Source: Streptomyces agglomeratus (GTDB lineage: Bacteria > Actinomycetota > Actinomycetes > Streptomycetales > Streptomycetaceae). Taken from it: a stretch of DNA of 64,000 nt. Below the pieces are notes generated by a model. The model saw nothing but the letters and a program-made list of their open reading frames with translations. It was not told the origin of the DNA and searched no databases. Where the stretch lies: the NCBI RefSeq assembly GCF_001746415.1, contig NZ_MEHJ01000001.1:2563001-2627000 (forward strand). The letters are read 5' to 3'. Below are positions 1 through 8,501 of the stretch, piece by piece (within the stretch, counting starts at the first letter, position 1; the number at the start of each line of letters is the position of its first letter). Position numbers and translations under genes: made by a program.

Positions 1-389
1 GAGGAGACCGCGAAGAGCAGCCAGGCGGGCCGGAACCGGCTCTCGCGCGCGCGGGCGTAGAGGAAGCAGGAGACGGCGGCGATCAGGGCAGCGGCGGCGA
101 GACCGAAATCGCCCATGATCAGCGCCAGTTGTGCGGAGCCCCAGCCGAGGGCCGAGCCGACGGCATAGCCGCCGCAGATCAGCGCGAGAGCGAGCTGCGA
201 GAGCAGGCTCCCTCCACTGCCCGGCACCTGCTGCCGGGCGAGGAGCGCCCCGGGGGCACTCACCGGACCGCCCTGGGGCGGGGCGCTCCGGGCGCCGGGC
301 GGACGGGGAGCGGTCGCGGAGCCCGCGCGCCCGCCGGAGGGCGCGCGAGTGGTCGCCGGTGGCCTCGCCGCGCCGGATCCTTGGTCCAT
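1..389 (-). CDS. Membrane GGDEF/EAL-type cyclic-di-GMP protein, N-terminal part only
   Basis: Only the first 129 or so codons are inside the window; the gene continues past base 1. The likely start is the ATG read leftwards from 389, and a GTG about 45 codons further in is an alternative. A Pro/Ala/Gly/Arg-rich leader is followed by hydrophobic segments containing CGGYAVGSALGWGS and ALIMGDFGL. I recall this pattern from the N-terminal membrane region of Streptomyces GGDEF-EAL proteins of the SCO5511 (CdgF) type. No catalytic domain is visible, so turnover of cyclic-di-GMP is inferred from family resemblance and from the position relative to the gat/lig region. Confidence 0.6.
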   Translation of the reverse strand, partial: MDQGSGAARPPATTRAPSGGRAGSATAPRPPGARSAPPQGGPVSAPGALLARQQVPGSGGSLLSQLALALICGGYAVGSALGWGSAQLALIMGDFGLAAAALIAAVSCFLYARARESRFRPAWLLFAVS

Positions 390-600
390 TCGCCGTGCAT
401 CGCCCGTCGCCCCCCTCACAGTCCGGTCGCTCCCCAGCGCCGTGATAATGCGCGGCGCAGCCCCTTGGTCCGGACGATACACCAATCCAGTCACTCAGGG
501 ACATACTCCCTCTACTCTCCGTGACCACCTGCGGCGTTGTCGGCACGCCGCGCATTCGAGTGGCTTCGGAGTGTGTCCATTCGCGCCCGGGTGCGACCTC

Positions 601-1539
601 TCAGGCGGTGGTGAGGACGATGTTGTCCAGCGGTTCGCCGGCGGCGAACCGGGCGAGCTGTCCAGCGATCAGGCGCTTGGCGCGGGGCATGAACGCCGAA
701 GTGCTGCCCCCCACATGGGGACTGATCAGCAGACCGGGCGCGTGCCACAGGGGGTGGCCTGCGGGAAGCGGCTCGGGGTCGGTGACGTCGAGGGCGGCAC
801 GCAGCCGGCCCGACTCCAGCTCGGCGAGGAGGGCCTTGGTGTCGACGACCGGGCCGCGCGAGACGTTCACCAGCAGCGCCCCGTCCTTCATCCGCGCCAG
901 GAAGTCGGCGTTCACCAGGCCCTGGGTCGCCCCGGTCAGCGGCGTGGAGAGGATGACGACATCGGCGGAGGGCAGCAGTCCGGGCAGTTCGGCCAGTGGA
1001 TGCACCGGCCCGCGCTCCGTTGTACGGGCAGAGCGCGCGACGCGCGCCACCCGCGCGCACTCGAAGGGCGTGAGCCGGTCCTCGATGGCCGAACCGATCG
1101 ATCCGTACCCGACGATGAGAACGGACTTGTCGGCGAGCGCGGGGTAGAAGCCGGCCCGCCATTCCTCCTGGTCCTGTCCGCGTACGAAGCCGGGGATGCC
1201 GCGCAGCGAGGCGAGGACCAGCGCGAGGGTGAGTTCGGCGGTGCTGGCCTCGTGGACGCCCCGGGCGTTGCACAGGCGCACTCCGGGGTGCAGGTCCCCC
1301 AGGCCGGGCTCGACGTGATCGATACCGGCGGAGAGCGTCTGCACGGCGCGTACGGACGTCATCGCGGCAAGCGGGCGGACCGCGATCTCGGGGCCCTTCA
1401 TGTACGGGACGACATAAAAGACGCAGTCGGCAGGATCGGCGGGAAAGTCCTGGCCACCGTCCCAGAAGCGGTAGGTGAAGCCCTCGGGGAGGCCCTCTAT
1501 CTCGGCGGCGGGGAGAGGCAGCCATACGTCTGAAGTCAT
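601..1539 (-). CDS. D-isomer-specific 2-hydroxyacid dehydrogenase
   Basis: A cytoplasmic NAD(P)-dependent oxidoreductase of 312 residues, the normal family length. The Rossmann motif is VGYGSIGSAI near residues 144-153. The catalytic Arg lies in NVSRGPVVDT, the acidic residue in DPEPLPAGHPLW and the catalytic His in SPHVGG. The substrate, a 2-hydroxy or 2-keto acid, cannot be told from the sequence. The chosen ATG gives MTSDVWLPLP. A longer open frame upstream runs antisense through the neighbouring reductase and is not credible. It is divergent from the aldo/keto reductase, with a 75-bp gap holding both promoters. Confidence 0.9.
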   Translation of the reverse strand: MTSDVWLPLPAAEIEGLPEGFTYRFWDGGQDFPADPADCVFYVVPYMKGPEIAVRPLAAMTSVRAVQTLSAGIDHVEPGLGDLHPGVRLCNARGVHEASTAELTLALVLASLRGIPGFVRGQDQEEWRAGFYPALADKSVLIVGYGSIGSAIEDRLTPFECARVARVARSARTTERGPVHPLAELPGLLPSADVVILSTPLTGATQGLVNADFLARMKDGALLVNVSRGPVVDTKALLAELESGRLRAALDVTDPEPLPAGHPLWHAPGLLISPHVGGSTSAFMPRAKRLIAGQLARFAAGEPLDNIVLTTA

Positions 1540-1614
1540 GGCCCCGAGGCTATGCGAAGGGCGGCTGGGCGCAGAGGTTAGTTTGGGGAGCGGCAGAGGG
1601 AGGGGTACGGGGAG

Positions 1615-2607
1615 TTGGAGCGCAGGACAATCGGTGCGGCAGCGCTCGAAGTGGGCGCGATCGGACTCGGATGCATGCCGATGAGCTGGGCGTACACCGG
1701 CTCGCAGCAGCGGGGGGACCGGTCGGTGCGTACCGTTCACGCGGCGCTCGACGCGGGATCCAGCCTGCTCGACACCGCCGACATGTACGGGCCCTTCACC
1801 AACGAGCTGCTGCTGGGGCGGGTGCTCAAGGAGCGGCGCGCCGACGCGTTCGTCTCGACCAAGTGCGGGCTGCTGGTCGGTGATCAGCACATCGTCGCCA
1901 ATGGGCGTCCGGGGTACGTACGGCGGGCGTGTGACGCTTCGCTGCGGCGGCTCCAGACCGATGTGATCGACCTCTACCAGCTGCACCGGCCCGATCCGGA
2001 GGTGCCGGTCGAGGAGACCTGGGGCGCGATGGCGGACCTGGTGCGGGCGGGGAAGGTGCGGGCACTCGGGATGTGCGCGGTGGGGGCGCGTGCGGCGCGG
2101 CGGCCCGGGGCACGGATGCATGACGGAACGATTCGCCAGCTGGAGCGGGTGCAGCAGGTCTTCCCGGTGAGCGCGGTGCAGGCCGAGCTCTCGGTGTGGT
2201 CTCCGGAGGCGCTGACGGCGCTGCTGCCGTGGTGCGAGGCGCGGGGGGTCGGATTTCTGGCCGCCATGCCGCTGGGGAACGGCTTCCTGACGGGCACGCT
2301 CAAGCCGGGTCAGGGTTTCGAGCCGGACGACGTACGGGCCCGGCATCCGCGGTTCACGGCGGAGATGATGGCGGCGAACCAGCCGGTGGTGGCGGGGCTG
2401 CGCCGGGTCGCCGGGCGCCACGGTGCGACGCCGGCGCAGGTGGCGCTGGCGTGGGTGCTGGGGCGCGGTCCCCAGGTGGTGCCGGTGCCGGGTGCCAAGC
2501 GCGAGCGGTGGGCGGTGGAGAACGCGGGAGCGGCCGGGCTGCGGCTGACGGCCCGGGACCTGGCGGAGATCGCGGGGCTTCCGCCGGCCCGGGGCTCGTG
2601 GGACTGA
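1615..2607 (+). CDS. Aldo/keto reductase
   Basis: A 330-residue TIM-barrel NADPH-dependent reductase of the AKR superfamily. The start is TTG, with a purine-rich GAGGGAGGGG stretch about 10 bases upstream. Visible family features are GLGCMPMSW, LLDTADMYG (catalytic Asp and Tyr), VSTKCG (catalytic Lys), IDLYQLHRPD and the C-terminal nucleotide-binding stretch VVPVPGAKR. The physiological substrate is unknown. It stands alone between a divergent dehydrogenase and a lipoprotein gene, and a strong hairpin follows its stop codon. Confidence 0.9.
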   Translation: MERRTIGAAALEVGAIGLGCMPMSWAYTGSQQRGDRSVRTVHAALDAGSSLLDTADMYGPFTNELLLGRVLKERRADAFVSTKCGLLVGDQHIVANGRPGYVRRACDASLRRLQTDVIDLYQLHRPDPEVPVEETWGAMADLVRAGKVRALGMCAVGARAARRPGARMHDGTIRQLERVQQVFPVSAVQAELSVWSPEALTALLPWCEARGVGFLAAMPLGNGFLTGTLKPGQGFEPDDVRARHPRFTAEMMAANQPVVAGLRRVAGRHGATPAQVALAWVLGRGPQVVPVPGAKRERWAVENAGAAGLRLTARDLAEIAGLPPARGSWD

Positions 2608-2608
2608 C

Positions 2609-2657
2609 GCGGGGACCGGCGACCGGCCCCGCGGGCGGCTCCCGCGCCGGTCCCCGC
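2609..2657 (+). terminator. Rho-independent-like hairpin after the aldo/keto reductase
   Basis: Perfect 13-bp arms (GCGGGGACCGGCG and its complement) enclose a 23-base G/C-rich loop. It starts two bases after the TGA stop. There is no T-run, as is common in Streptomyces terminators. Confidence 0.6.
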
Positions 2658-2756
2658 CCGCCGGGCTGATCCGGAGCGGAACCCCGGAGGCGCGAGCGGT
2701 GTATGAAGAGTGAGTGCCGCCGGCGACGACCGCCGGCCGTCGAAGGGATGCCCACC

Positions 2757-3926
2757 GTGCAACGTCCTGCTGTGACAGCTGTGTTGGCTGCCGCCGTTCT
2801 CCTGCTCACCGCGGGGTGTTCCGGCGCGGACGGGAACGCGCCGGCCCCGACGGCCACGGGCAGCCCGAGTGCGTCGCCGTCGGGCGACGCGTCCGGGCCC
2901 GGCTCGGGGGCGCGTGCGGAGCCGCCGCCCGCCAAGGGGTCGGTCGAGGTGGCGGGCACGCTCACCGAGGGCCTCAAGTCGCCCTGGGGCCTCGCCGCCC
3001 TGCCCGACGGCGATCTGCTGGTGTCCTCGCGCGACGAGGGGACGATCACCCGTGTCGACGGTGAGACCGGCAAGAAGACGGAGGTCGGCACCGTCGCGGG
3101 GGTCGCGCCGGCCGGCGAGGGCGGCCTCATGGGGCTGGCGGTCCCAGCCTCCTTCGCCTCGGACCACATGGTCTACGCGTACTTCACCACGGAGTCCGAC
3201 AACCGCATCGCCCGCATGCTGTACGACGAGAAGAAGCCGGCCGGGCAGCAACTCGGCGCACCCGACACCATCTTGCGGGGCATTCCCAAGGGCACGGTCC
3301 ACAACGGCGGCCGGATCGCCTTCGGCCCGGACAGGATGCTCTACGCCGGTACGGGCGAGACGGGCGACACCGGGCTGGCGCAGGACAAGAAGTCGCTGGG
3401 CGGCAAGATCCTCCGGATGACGCCGGACGGCGAGCCGGTGCACGGCAATCCGGAGGCGGACTCGGTCGTCTACTCGTACGGGCACCGCAATGTGCAGGGT
3501 CTGGCCTGGGACAGCGAGAAGCGGCTGTGGGCGGCCGAGTTCGGCCAGAACACCTGGGACGAGCTCAACCTGATCCGTCCCGGCCAGAACTACGGCTGGC
3601 CCGACGTCGAGGGCAAGGGCGGCGAGGAGGGCTTCACCGACCCGGTCGCGCAGTGGAAGACGTCCGAGGCATCGCCGAGCGGCATCGCGTACGCCTCGGG
3701 CTCCATCTGGATGGCGGGGCTGCGCGGCGAGCGGCTGTGGCGCATCCCGCTGGACGGCACGAAGCCGGTGGCGGACCCCGAGTCGTTCCTGGTGGAGGAG
3801 CACGGCCGGCTGCGCACGGTGGTGGCGGCCGGCGGCGACAAGCTCTGGCTGGTCACCAGCGAGACGGACACCCGGGGCACCCCGCAGGCGGGCGACGACC
3901 GGATCCTGAACCTGGAGGTGAAGTAG
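2757..3926 (+). CDS. Lipoprotein PQQ-dependent sugar dehydrogenase family beta-propeller
   Basis: A secreted lipid-anchored protein of 389 residues. The signal peptide ends in the lipobox LLTAGC, followed by a Ser/Pro/Ala-rich spacer and then a glucose/sorbosone dehydrogenase (GSDH) propeller. Diagnostic stretches are LKSPWGLAALPDGDLLVS, EGGLMGLAVP, NGGRIAFGPDRMLYAGTGE, YSYGHRNVQGLAWD and WAAEFGQNTWDELN. Known relatives oxidise sugars with PQQ, but substrate and cofactor use are not proven here. I chose GTG at 2757 because GAAGGG lies 9 bases ahead; an ATG at 2748 directly abuts that site. It is probably monocistronic. Confidence 0.88.
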   Translation: MQRPAVTAVLAAAVLLLTAGCSGADGNAPAPTATGSPSASPSGDASGPGSGARAEPPPAKGSVEVAGTLTEGLKSPWGLAALPDGDLLVSSRDEGTITRVDGETGKKTEVGTVAGVAPAGEGGLMGLAVPASFASDHMVYAYFTTESDNRIARMLYDEKKPAGQQLGAPDTILRGIPKGTVHNGGRIAFGPDRMLYAGTGETGDTGLAQDKKSLGGKILRMTPDGEPVHGNPEADSVVYSYGHRNVQGLAWDSEKRLWAAEFGQNTWDELNLIRPGQNYGWPDVEGKGGEEGFTDPVAQWKTSEASPSGIAYASGSIWMAGLRGERLWRIPLDGTKPVADPESFLVEEHGRLRTVVAAGGDKLWLVTSETDTRGTPQAGDDRILNLEVK

Positions 3927-3943
3927 TCAGGGGCCGCTTCAGG

Positions 3944-3979
3944 GGCCGTGTGCTCGCGGTGGAGCGAAGGCGCACGGCC
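3944..3979. terminator. Hairpin between convergent genes
   Basis: Ten-base arms GGCCGTGTGC and GCGCACGGCC pair with one G-T wobble. They lie between the plus-strand propeller gene and the minus-strand LuxR gene and could stop transcription from both sides. Confidence 0.45.
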
Positions 3980-4119
3980 GCGCGCCCGCGTTCGGCATGA
4001 TCGAGCGGCTGTCGGCGCCGGGCCGCGAACGCGCGCACGTGGAGCCCCGGCGGTGGACTCGTCCCCCGTCGGCACGGGGGCAACGGCCCGGGGGCGGCAG
4101 ACTCCCCCGGGGAAGGCCG

Positions 4120-7100
4120 TCATCCGGCCGCGAGCGGCTGGTCCTGCGAGTCGGTGAACAGGCGCAGCCGGTGCGCGACGGCGGCGGCCTCGCCCCGGCC
4201 CGAGACACCCAGCTTGGCCAGGATGTTGGAGACGTGGACGCTCGCCGTCTTGGGCGAGATGTAGAGCTCCTCGGCTATCTGCCGGTTGCTGCGGCCGGCC
4301 GCGACCAGGCGCAGTACGTCCTGCTCGCGCGGTGTCAGCCCCAGCGACGCGGCCGGACTGGCGATGATCACCGGGGCGTCCGGCGTGTGCGTCAGCGACA
4401 GGCGGGCACGCTGGGCGAGCTGCGTGACGCTCTCGTCGAGGGGGCGGGCGCCCAGGTGCTGCGCCGCGGCCCGGACCAGCCGGAGCAGCTCGACGGCCCG
4501 CTCGCGCTCATCGGCGTACAGCGCACGCGCGCCGGGCGCCCCGGTGCGCGGCGGGGCGGCAGCCTCGGTGCCGGCGCCTGCGGGGGCGGCGGCGAGCAGC
4601 GCCTCCGCCCAGCGCAGCCGGGCGCGGGCCAGGTCGTACGGGCGCTCCAGCTCCTCGAAGGCACTGACGACGCCGGACCAGTCCTCGGGGACGGCGACGC
4701 CCTCGGCGCGGCGCAGTTCGGCTTTCACCCAGCGTTCGTACGCGTGCCAGAGCGGCACCGGGGTGGCCAGCCGCTGCGCCCGGGCCCTGATCAGCTCCAG
4801 GGCCCCGGCGCGGCCCGCCTCGGCGGCCGGGAGGCCGCGTGCGTCGGCTTCGGCGACGGCGGCTTCGGCGAGCAGCGCCCAGGCGTAGCGGTGCGTCCCG
4901 AGCGGGAAACCGGCCTCGGAGGCCCGGGCGAATCCGGCGCGGACGTCCTCGATGCGGCCCCGGGCGGCGGCGAGGGTGAGCTCGACGCGGTGCATCGGAA
5001 GGTCGTGCTGGGGCATCGGGTCGTGGCTGCCGAAGTAGGCGCGGGCGGCGGCCAGCCGTTCGTCCGCCGTGCTCAGTTCACCACGGGCGCGCGCCACGTC
5101 GGCCTGGATCCAGGCGGCGGCGCCGCGCGGCTTGGCACTGGGGGCGGAGGCCCGCTCGATGCCGACGGCGTGCTCGACGGCCTCGCTCCAGCGCCCGAGG
5201 GACATCAGCGACTCGGCGAGATTGCCCCGGACCCAGGCTTCGACGTCGGCGAGGCCGTACATCCTGGAGAAGGCGAGGCCCTCCTCGGCGATGGCCACCG
5301 CCTCGCGGGAACGCCCCACGGACTCCAGTGCGGACGGCAGATTGACGTGGATCCGGCCCGCCACGCTGGCCATGCCCTGGGCGACCGCCTGCTCCCTGAC
5401 GGCGTACAGGGTGGCGAGGCCGCCCTCGACGTCGCCCGAGTCGACGGTCAGGCCCCCCAGGGTGGTCAGCGCCGACAGTTCGGTGTCCCGGGCTCCGACC
5501 ATGCGGGAGTACTCCACGGCCTGCTGCGCGGCCACCAGGCTGTCCGGGCCCGGCTCGTGCAGCATGCCCCAGCCCGCGACGTAGGCCAGCACCTCGGCGT
5601 GGACCGCCGACGGCGGAAGGCCCCGCACGAGGTCGCGCGCGCGGGCCAGTTCCGCCCAGCCGTCGCCCCGCCCCAGGCTCGATATCAGCTTGCAGCGCTG
5701 CACCCAGAACCAGGCTTCGCGCAGGGCGTCGCCTTCTCCGTCGAGGAGTCTCAGCGCCTTCTTGGCGATCTTGAGGGCGCGTTCGCGCTCACCGCCGAAC
5801 CGGCCGGCGACGGTGGCTTCCGCCATGAGGTCCAGGTAACGCAGCGGAGTGGTCGCTGGGTCGCAGCCGCAGGGCGGGTAGACCTCGGCGTAGTCCAGGG
5901 GCCGCAGCACCGCGCGGACGTCGGCCGGGGCGTCGTCCCACAGCTCCATCGCGCGTTCCAGGAGGCTCAGTTGGTCGGCGTACGCGTGGCGCCCGCGCGC
6001 CTCGACGGATGCTTTCAGTACGGCGGGGAGTGCCTTGGCCGCGTCGTGCGCGGCGTACCAGTAGCTGGCGAGCCGTGTGGCGTACTCGTCCGACCGTACG
6101 AGCGAGTGGTCGGCCTCCAGGGCTTCGGCGTAGCGGCGGTTGAGGCGGGAGCGCTCGCCGGGGAGCAGGTCGTCGCTGAGCGCCTCGCGGACCAGGGAGT
6201 GCCGGAACCGGTACCCGTCGCCGTCCGGTGTCGCGAGCAGCAGGTTGGCGCCCACGGCGGCCCGCAGCGCCTCGATCAGGTCGTCCTCGGGGAGCCGCGC
6301 GACGGCGAGCAGCAGCCGGTACTCGACGGTGGAGCCGCCCTCGGCGACGATCCTGGCGACCTTCTGTGCGTCGTCGGGCAGCGCTTCGACCCGTACGAGC
6401 AGGACGTCGCGCAGGGAGTCGCTCAGTCCGGTGGTACAGCCGGTCCCCATGCAGGAGGCCAGTTCCTCGACGAAGAACGCGTTGCCGTCGGAGCGCCGGA
6501 ACACCTCTTCGGCCAGGGCCGCGTCCGGTTCGGCGGCGAGAATTCCGGTCAGCTGGCAGTGCACTTCGGAGCGGTTGAACCGGGACAGCTCGATGCGCTG
6601 GACCGTGCGCAGCCGGTCCAGTTCGGCCAGGAGGGGGCGCAGCGGGTGGCGCCGGTGGATGTCGTCCGCGCGGTAGGTGCCGATCACGACGAGGCGGCCG
6701 CGCCGCAGGGTGCGGAAGAGGTACGCGAGGAGGTGGCGGGTGGACGTGTCGGCCCAGTGCAGGTCCTCCAGGGCGAGGACCACCGTACGCTCCGCGGTGA
6801 TGCGCTCCAGGAGGCGGACGGTCAGCTCGAACAGGCGCGTCATGCCGTCTTCGTTGTGCTGGTCGCGGGTGGTCTCGCCGAGCTCGGGCAGCAGCCGGGC
6901 CAGTTCGCCCTCCTGGCCCTCGGCGGCGGCGGCCACCTCGTCGGGAAGCCTGCGCCGCAGGGCGCGCAGAGCGGTGGAGAAGGGCGCGAACGGCAGTCCG
7001 TCGGCGCCGATTTCGACGCAGCCGCCCACCACGACGACGGCGCCGGCCTCGCAGGCGGCGGCGAAGAACTCCTCGACGAGGCGGGTCTTGCCGACGCCCG

Positions 7101-7290
7101 CCTCACCGCCCACGAGCAACGCCTGCGGCTCGCCCGCGGTGGCGCGGGCGAGCGCATCGGTGAGCTGGGCGAGTTCGCCGGCGCGGCCGACGAACACCGG
7201 GCTGACAGACCTGGTTTCCACATCGCTGAGCATCGCACAGGGGTCCGACAGCGCGGGACTCGTTTTCCCCGGAGCGGCCACGACCGTCAT
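4120..7290 (-). CDS. Large LuxR-family transcriptional regulator with AAA ATPase domain
   Basis: A 1056-residue LAL-type (MalT-like) regulator. The N-terminal ATPase has Walker A GGEAGVGKTRL near residue 62 and Walker B VVLALEDLHWAD. A long helical, TPR-like middle section follows. The C-terminal LuxR helix-turn-helix begins LTPREQDVLRLVAAGRSNRQ and continues through ISPKTASVHVSNILAKL. Such proteins usually bind an inducer and ATP and activate nearby or pathway genes; the target here is unknown. The start could also be the in-frame ATG at 7233, and neither has a strong ribosome site. The gene is flanked by hairpin-bounded single genes, which argues against an operon role. Confidence 0.92.
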   Translation of the reverse strand: MTVVAAPGKTSPALSDPCAMLSDVETRSVSPVFVGRAGELAQLTDALARATAGEPQALLVGGEAGVGKTRLVEEFFAAACEAGAVVVVGGCVEIGADGLPFAPFSTALRALRRRLPDEVAAAAEGQEGELARLLPELGETTRDQHNEDGMTRLFELTVRLLERITAERTVVLALEDLHWADTSTRHLLAYLFRTLRRGRLVVIGTYRADDIHRRHPLRPLLAELDRLRTVQRIELSRFNRSEVHCQLTGILAAEPDAALAEEVFRRSDGNAFFVEELASCMGTGCTTGLSDSLRDVLLVRVEALPDDAQKVARIVAEGGSTVEYRLLLAVARLPEDDLIEALRAAVGANLLLATPDGDGYRFRHSLVREALSDDLLPGERSRLNRRYAEALEADHSLVRSDEYATRLASYWYAAHDAAKALPAVLKASVEARGRHAYADQLSLLERAMELWDDAPADVRAVLRPLDYAEVYPPCGCDPATTPLRYLDLMAEATVAGRFGGERERALKIAKKALRLLDGEGDALREAWFWVQRCKLISSLGRGDGWAELARARDLVRGLPPSAVHAEVLAYVAGWGMLHEPGPDSLVAAQQAVEYSRMVGARDTELSALTTLGGLTVDSGDVEGGLATLYAVREQAVAQGMASVAGRIHVNLPSALESVGRSREAVAIAEEGLAFSRMYGLADVEAWVRGNLAESLMSLGRWSEAVEHAVGIERASAPSAKPRGAAAWIQADVARARGELSTADERLAAARAYFGSHDPMPQHDLPMHRVELTLAAARGRIEDVRAGFARASEAGFPLGTHRYAWALLAEAAVAEADARGLPAAEAGRAGALELIRARAQRLATPVPLWHAYERWVKAELRRAEGVAVPEDWSGVVSAFEELERPYDLARARLRWAEALLAAAPAGAGTEAAAPPRTGAPGARALYADERERAVELLRLVRAAAQHLGARPLDESVTQLAQRARLSLTHTPDAPVIIASPAASLGLTPREQDVLRLVAAGRSNRQIAEELYISPKTASVHVSNILAKLGVSGRGEAAAVAHRLRLFTDSQDQPLAAG

Positions 7291-7320
7291 CTCGCGTCCC
7301 GTACCCGTGGGGAGTCGCCG

Positions 7321-7506
7321 TCACGCGGCCCGTGCGAAGCGGTTGCGCAGCGAACTCACCGGCCCCTCGGATGCGTTCTGCCCGGACGCGCGGGCGGTCC
7401 TGCGGGCGGCGCGACGGGCCTTGACGGCCTGGCGTGCGAGGCGCTCGGCGGCGGCGACGCGCATCAGTTCCGCCGCGTGCTGCTGCTGGATCTCGTGCTC
7501 GTACAT
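7321..7506 (-). CDS. Small conserved Streptomyces protein, unknown function
   Basis: A 61-residue, very basic, Ala/Arg-rich protein starting MYEHEIQQQHAAELMR. The ATG at 7506 is preceded by GGAGAACACC, a well-placed ribosome site, whereas the longer open frame has none. The sequence is predicted helical with Arg/Ala repeats, and there is no membrane segment. I recall similar short proteins in other streptomycetes but no assigned role. It lies 30 bases ahead of the LuxR gene on the same strand. Confidence 0.7.
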   Translation of the reverse strand: MYEHEIQQQHAAELMRVAAAERLARQAVKARRAARRTARASGQNASEGPVSSLRNRFARAA

Positions 7507-7620
7507 GGTGTTCTCCGGTGAGGTCGGGGTGTTCGGCGGGTCGGTCCCGCGTTGCCTCAACTCTCGTTCCCCAGGGGCCACCGGCACATCGGGAGAGTGC
7601 CGCATCTTGGCAGCACGAAG

Positions 7621-7664
7621 GGCCTTAGGGGCGTACGCGAACAGGTGCGTACGTCCCTAAGGCC
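7621..7664 (-). terminator. Long hairpin downstream of the membrane protein gene
   Basis: Arms of 18 bases (7621-7638 and 7647-7664) pair with a single G-T wobble around an 8-base loop. It lies 57 bases past the stop of the leftward membrane-protein gene and upstream of the small basic protein gene, insulating the two. Confidence 0.7.
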
Positions 7665-7720
7665 CCGGGTGCGGCTGCCTTACCGGCCTGCGGTGCGGCC
7701 GCGTTGCCGGTGCGGCCGCC

Positions 7721-8392
7721 TTACTGGCCCGTTCCGGCGGCGGGCGCGGCGGGCATCGAGGCGAAGAGGTCGAAGTACATCCCGGCGGAGACGAACAGCC
7801 CCACGACGCCGAGGGCGAGGCCCGCCCAGGCGAAGGAGCGGACCCAGCCGGGCCGGCCGCTCGTACCGGACGTGCCGGAGGCCGGGAGGGCCAGCACCAC
7901 GGCGGCGACGACGAGCGCGAGCAGGGCGAAGCCGCCGTTGACCAAAGCGGTCATGTGCCAGGGGTCGCCGTACATCGTGGTGATCTGTTCGGCCGGGCCC
8001 GCGGTCTGCGACATGCCCAGCTGGCCGACGACGCGCTCGCGCTCGGCGGCGACATCGCTGATCCAGGTCCCGCTGAGGGCGACGAAGCCGAGCACGGTGG
8101 AGACCACGGCGGCGGCGCCGGTGCCGACGCCGGAGGACCTGGCGTGCGGTGCCTCGTCCAGGAGATCCGCGTCGCCGTCCTCGTCCGCGTCCGCTCCCGT
8201 GAAGCCGGCCGCGTCGGGGCCCGTGTCGCCGTCGTGGCCCTCGGCGCGGTCGTGGCCCGCGCCGGCGCCGTCCTGGCCGTCGGTCTTCCTGATGTCTGCT
8301 GCGGCGACCTCGTCGCCCTTGTCGGGCGCGCCTGCGGCGGCGGCCGTCTCGTCGGCTGTCTCGTCGGACCGGGTACGGGCTGTGGCTGTCAT
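7721..8392 (-). CDS. Membrane protein with acidic N-terminal region, unknown function
   Basis: A 223-residue protein. The first 85 or so residues are hydrophilic and rich in Asp, Glu, Ala and Gly. About three hydrophobic segments follow: a Val/Gly/Ala-rich one near residue 100, one around LLALVVAAVVLALPA and one around FAWAGLALGVVGLFVSAG. A conserved-looking extracytoplasmic loop carries QLGMSQTAGPAEQITTMYGD. I do not recognise a named family. The ATG at 8392 is preferred over a longer frame, but an AAGGAAG element is about 26 bases upstream, so the start is uncertain. It sits next to the MMPL transporter on the same strand and could be co-transcribed if the hairpin between them is leaky. Confidence 0.7.
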   Translation of the reverse strand: MTATARTRSDETADETAAAAGAPDKGDEVAAADIRKTDGQDGAGAGHDRAEGHDGDTGPDAAGFTGADADEDGDADLLDEAPHARSSGVGTGAAAVVSTVLGFVALSGTWISDVAAERERVVGQLGMSQTAGPAEQITTMYGDPWHMTALVNGGFALLALVVAAVVLALPASGTSGTSGRPGWVRSFAWAGLALGVVGLFVSAGMYFDLFASMPAAPAAGTGQ

Positions 8393-8462
8393 ACGCCGCA
8401 CGCTAGGTGCGCTTTCTGAGAGCTTCCTTAACGCGCCCCCCGCCACCGTGGCGGCCGGTGCC

Positions 8463-8490
8463 GTGCCGGTGCCGACACCGGCACCGGCAC
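8463..8490 (-). terminator. Hairpin after the MMPL transporter
   Basis: Twelve-base perfect arms (GTGCCGGTGCCG and its complement) with a 4-base loop, starting 12 bases after the MMPL stop codon in the leftward direction. Confidence 0.6.
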
Positions 8491-8501
8491 CGGCCTCCAC
8501 G

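Noticed and set aside
601..2421. 606-codon minus-strand fusion of the dehydrogenase
   Set aside because: The upstream part is antisense to the aldo/keto reductase; the dehydrogenase homology begins at 1539.
3997..7521. 1174-codon plus-strand open frame
   Set aside because: Exact antisense of the LuxR/AAA regulator. Long shadow frames are normal at this G+C, and the protein has no motifs.
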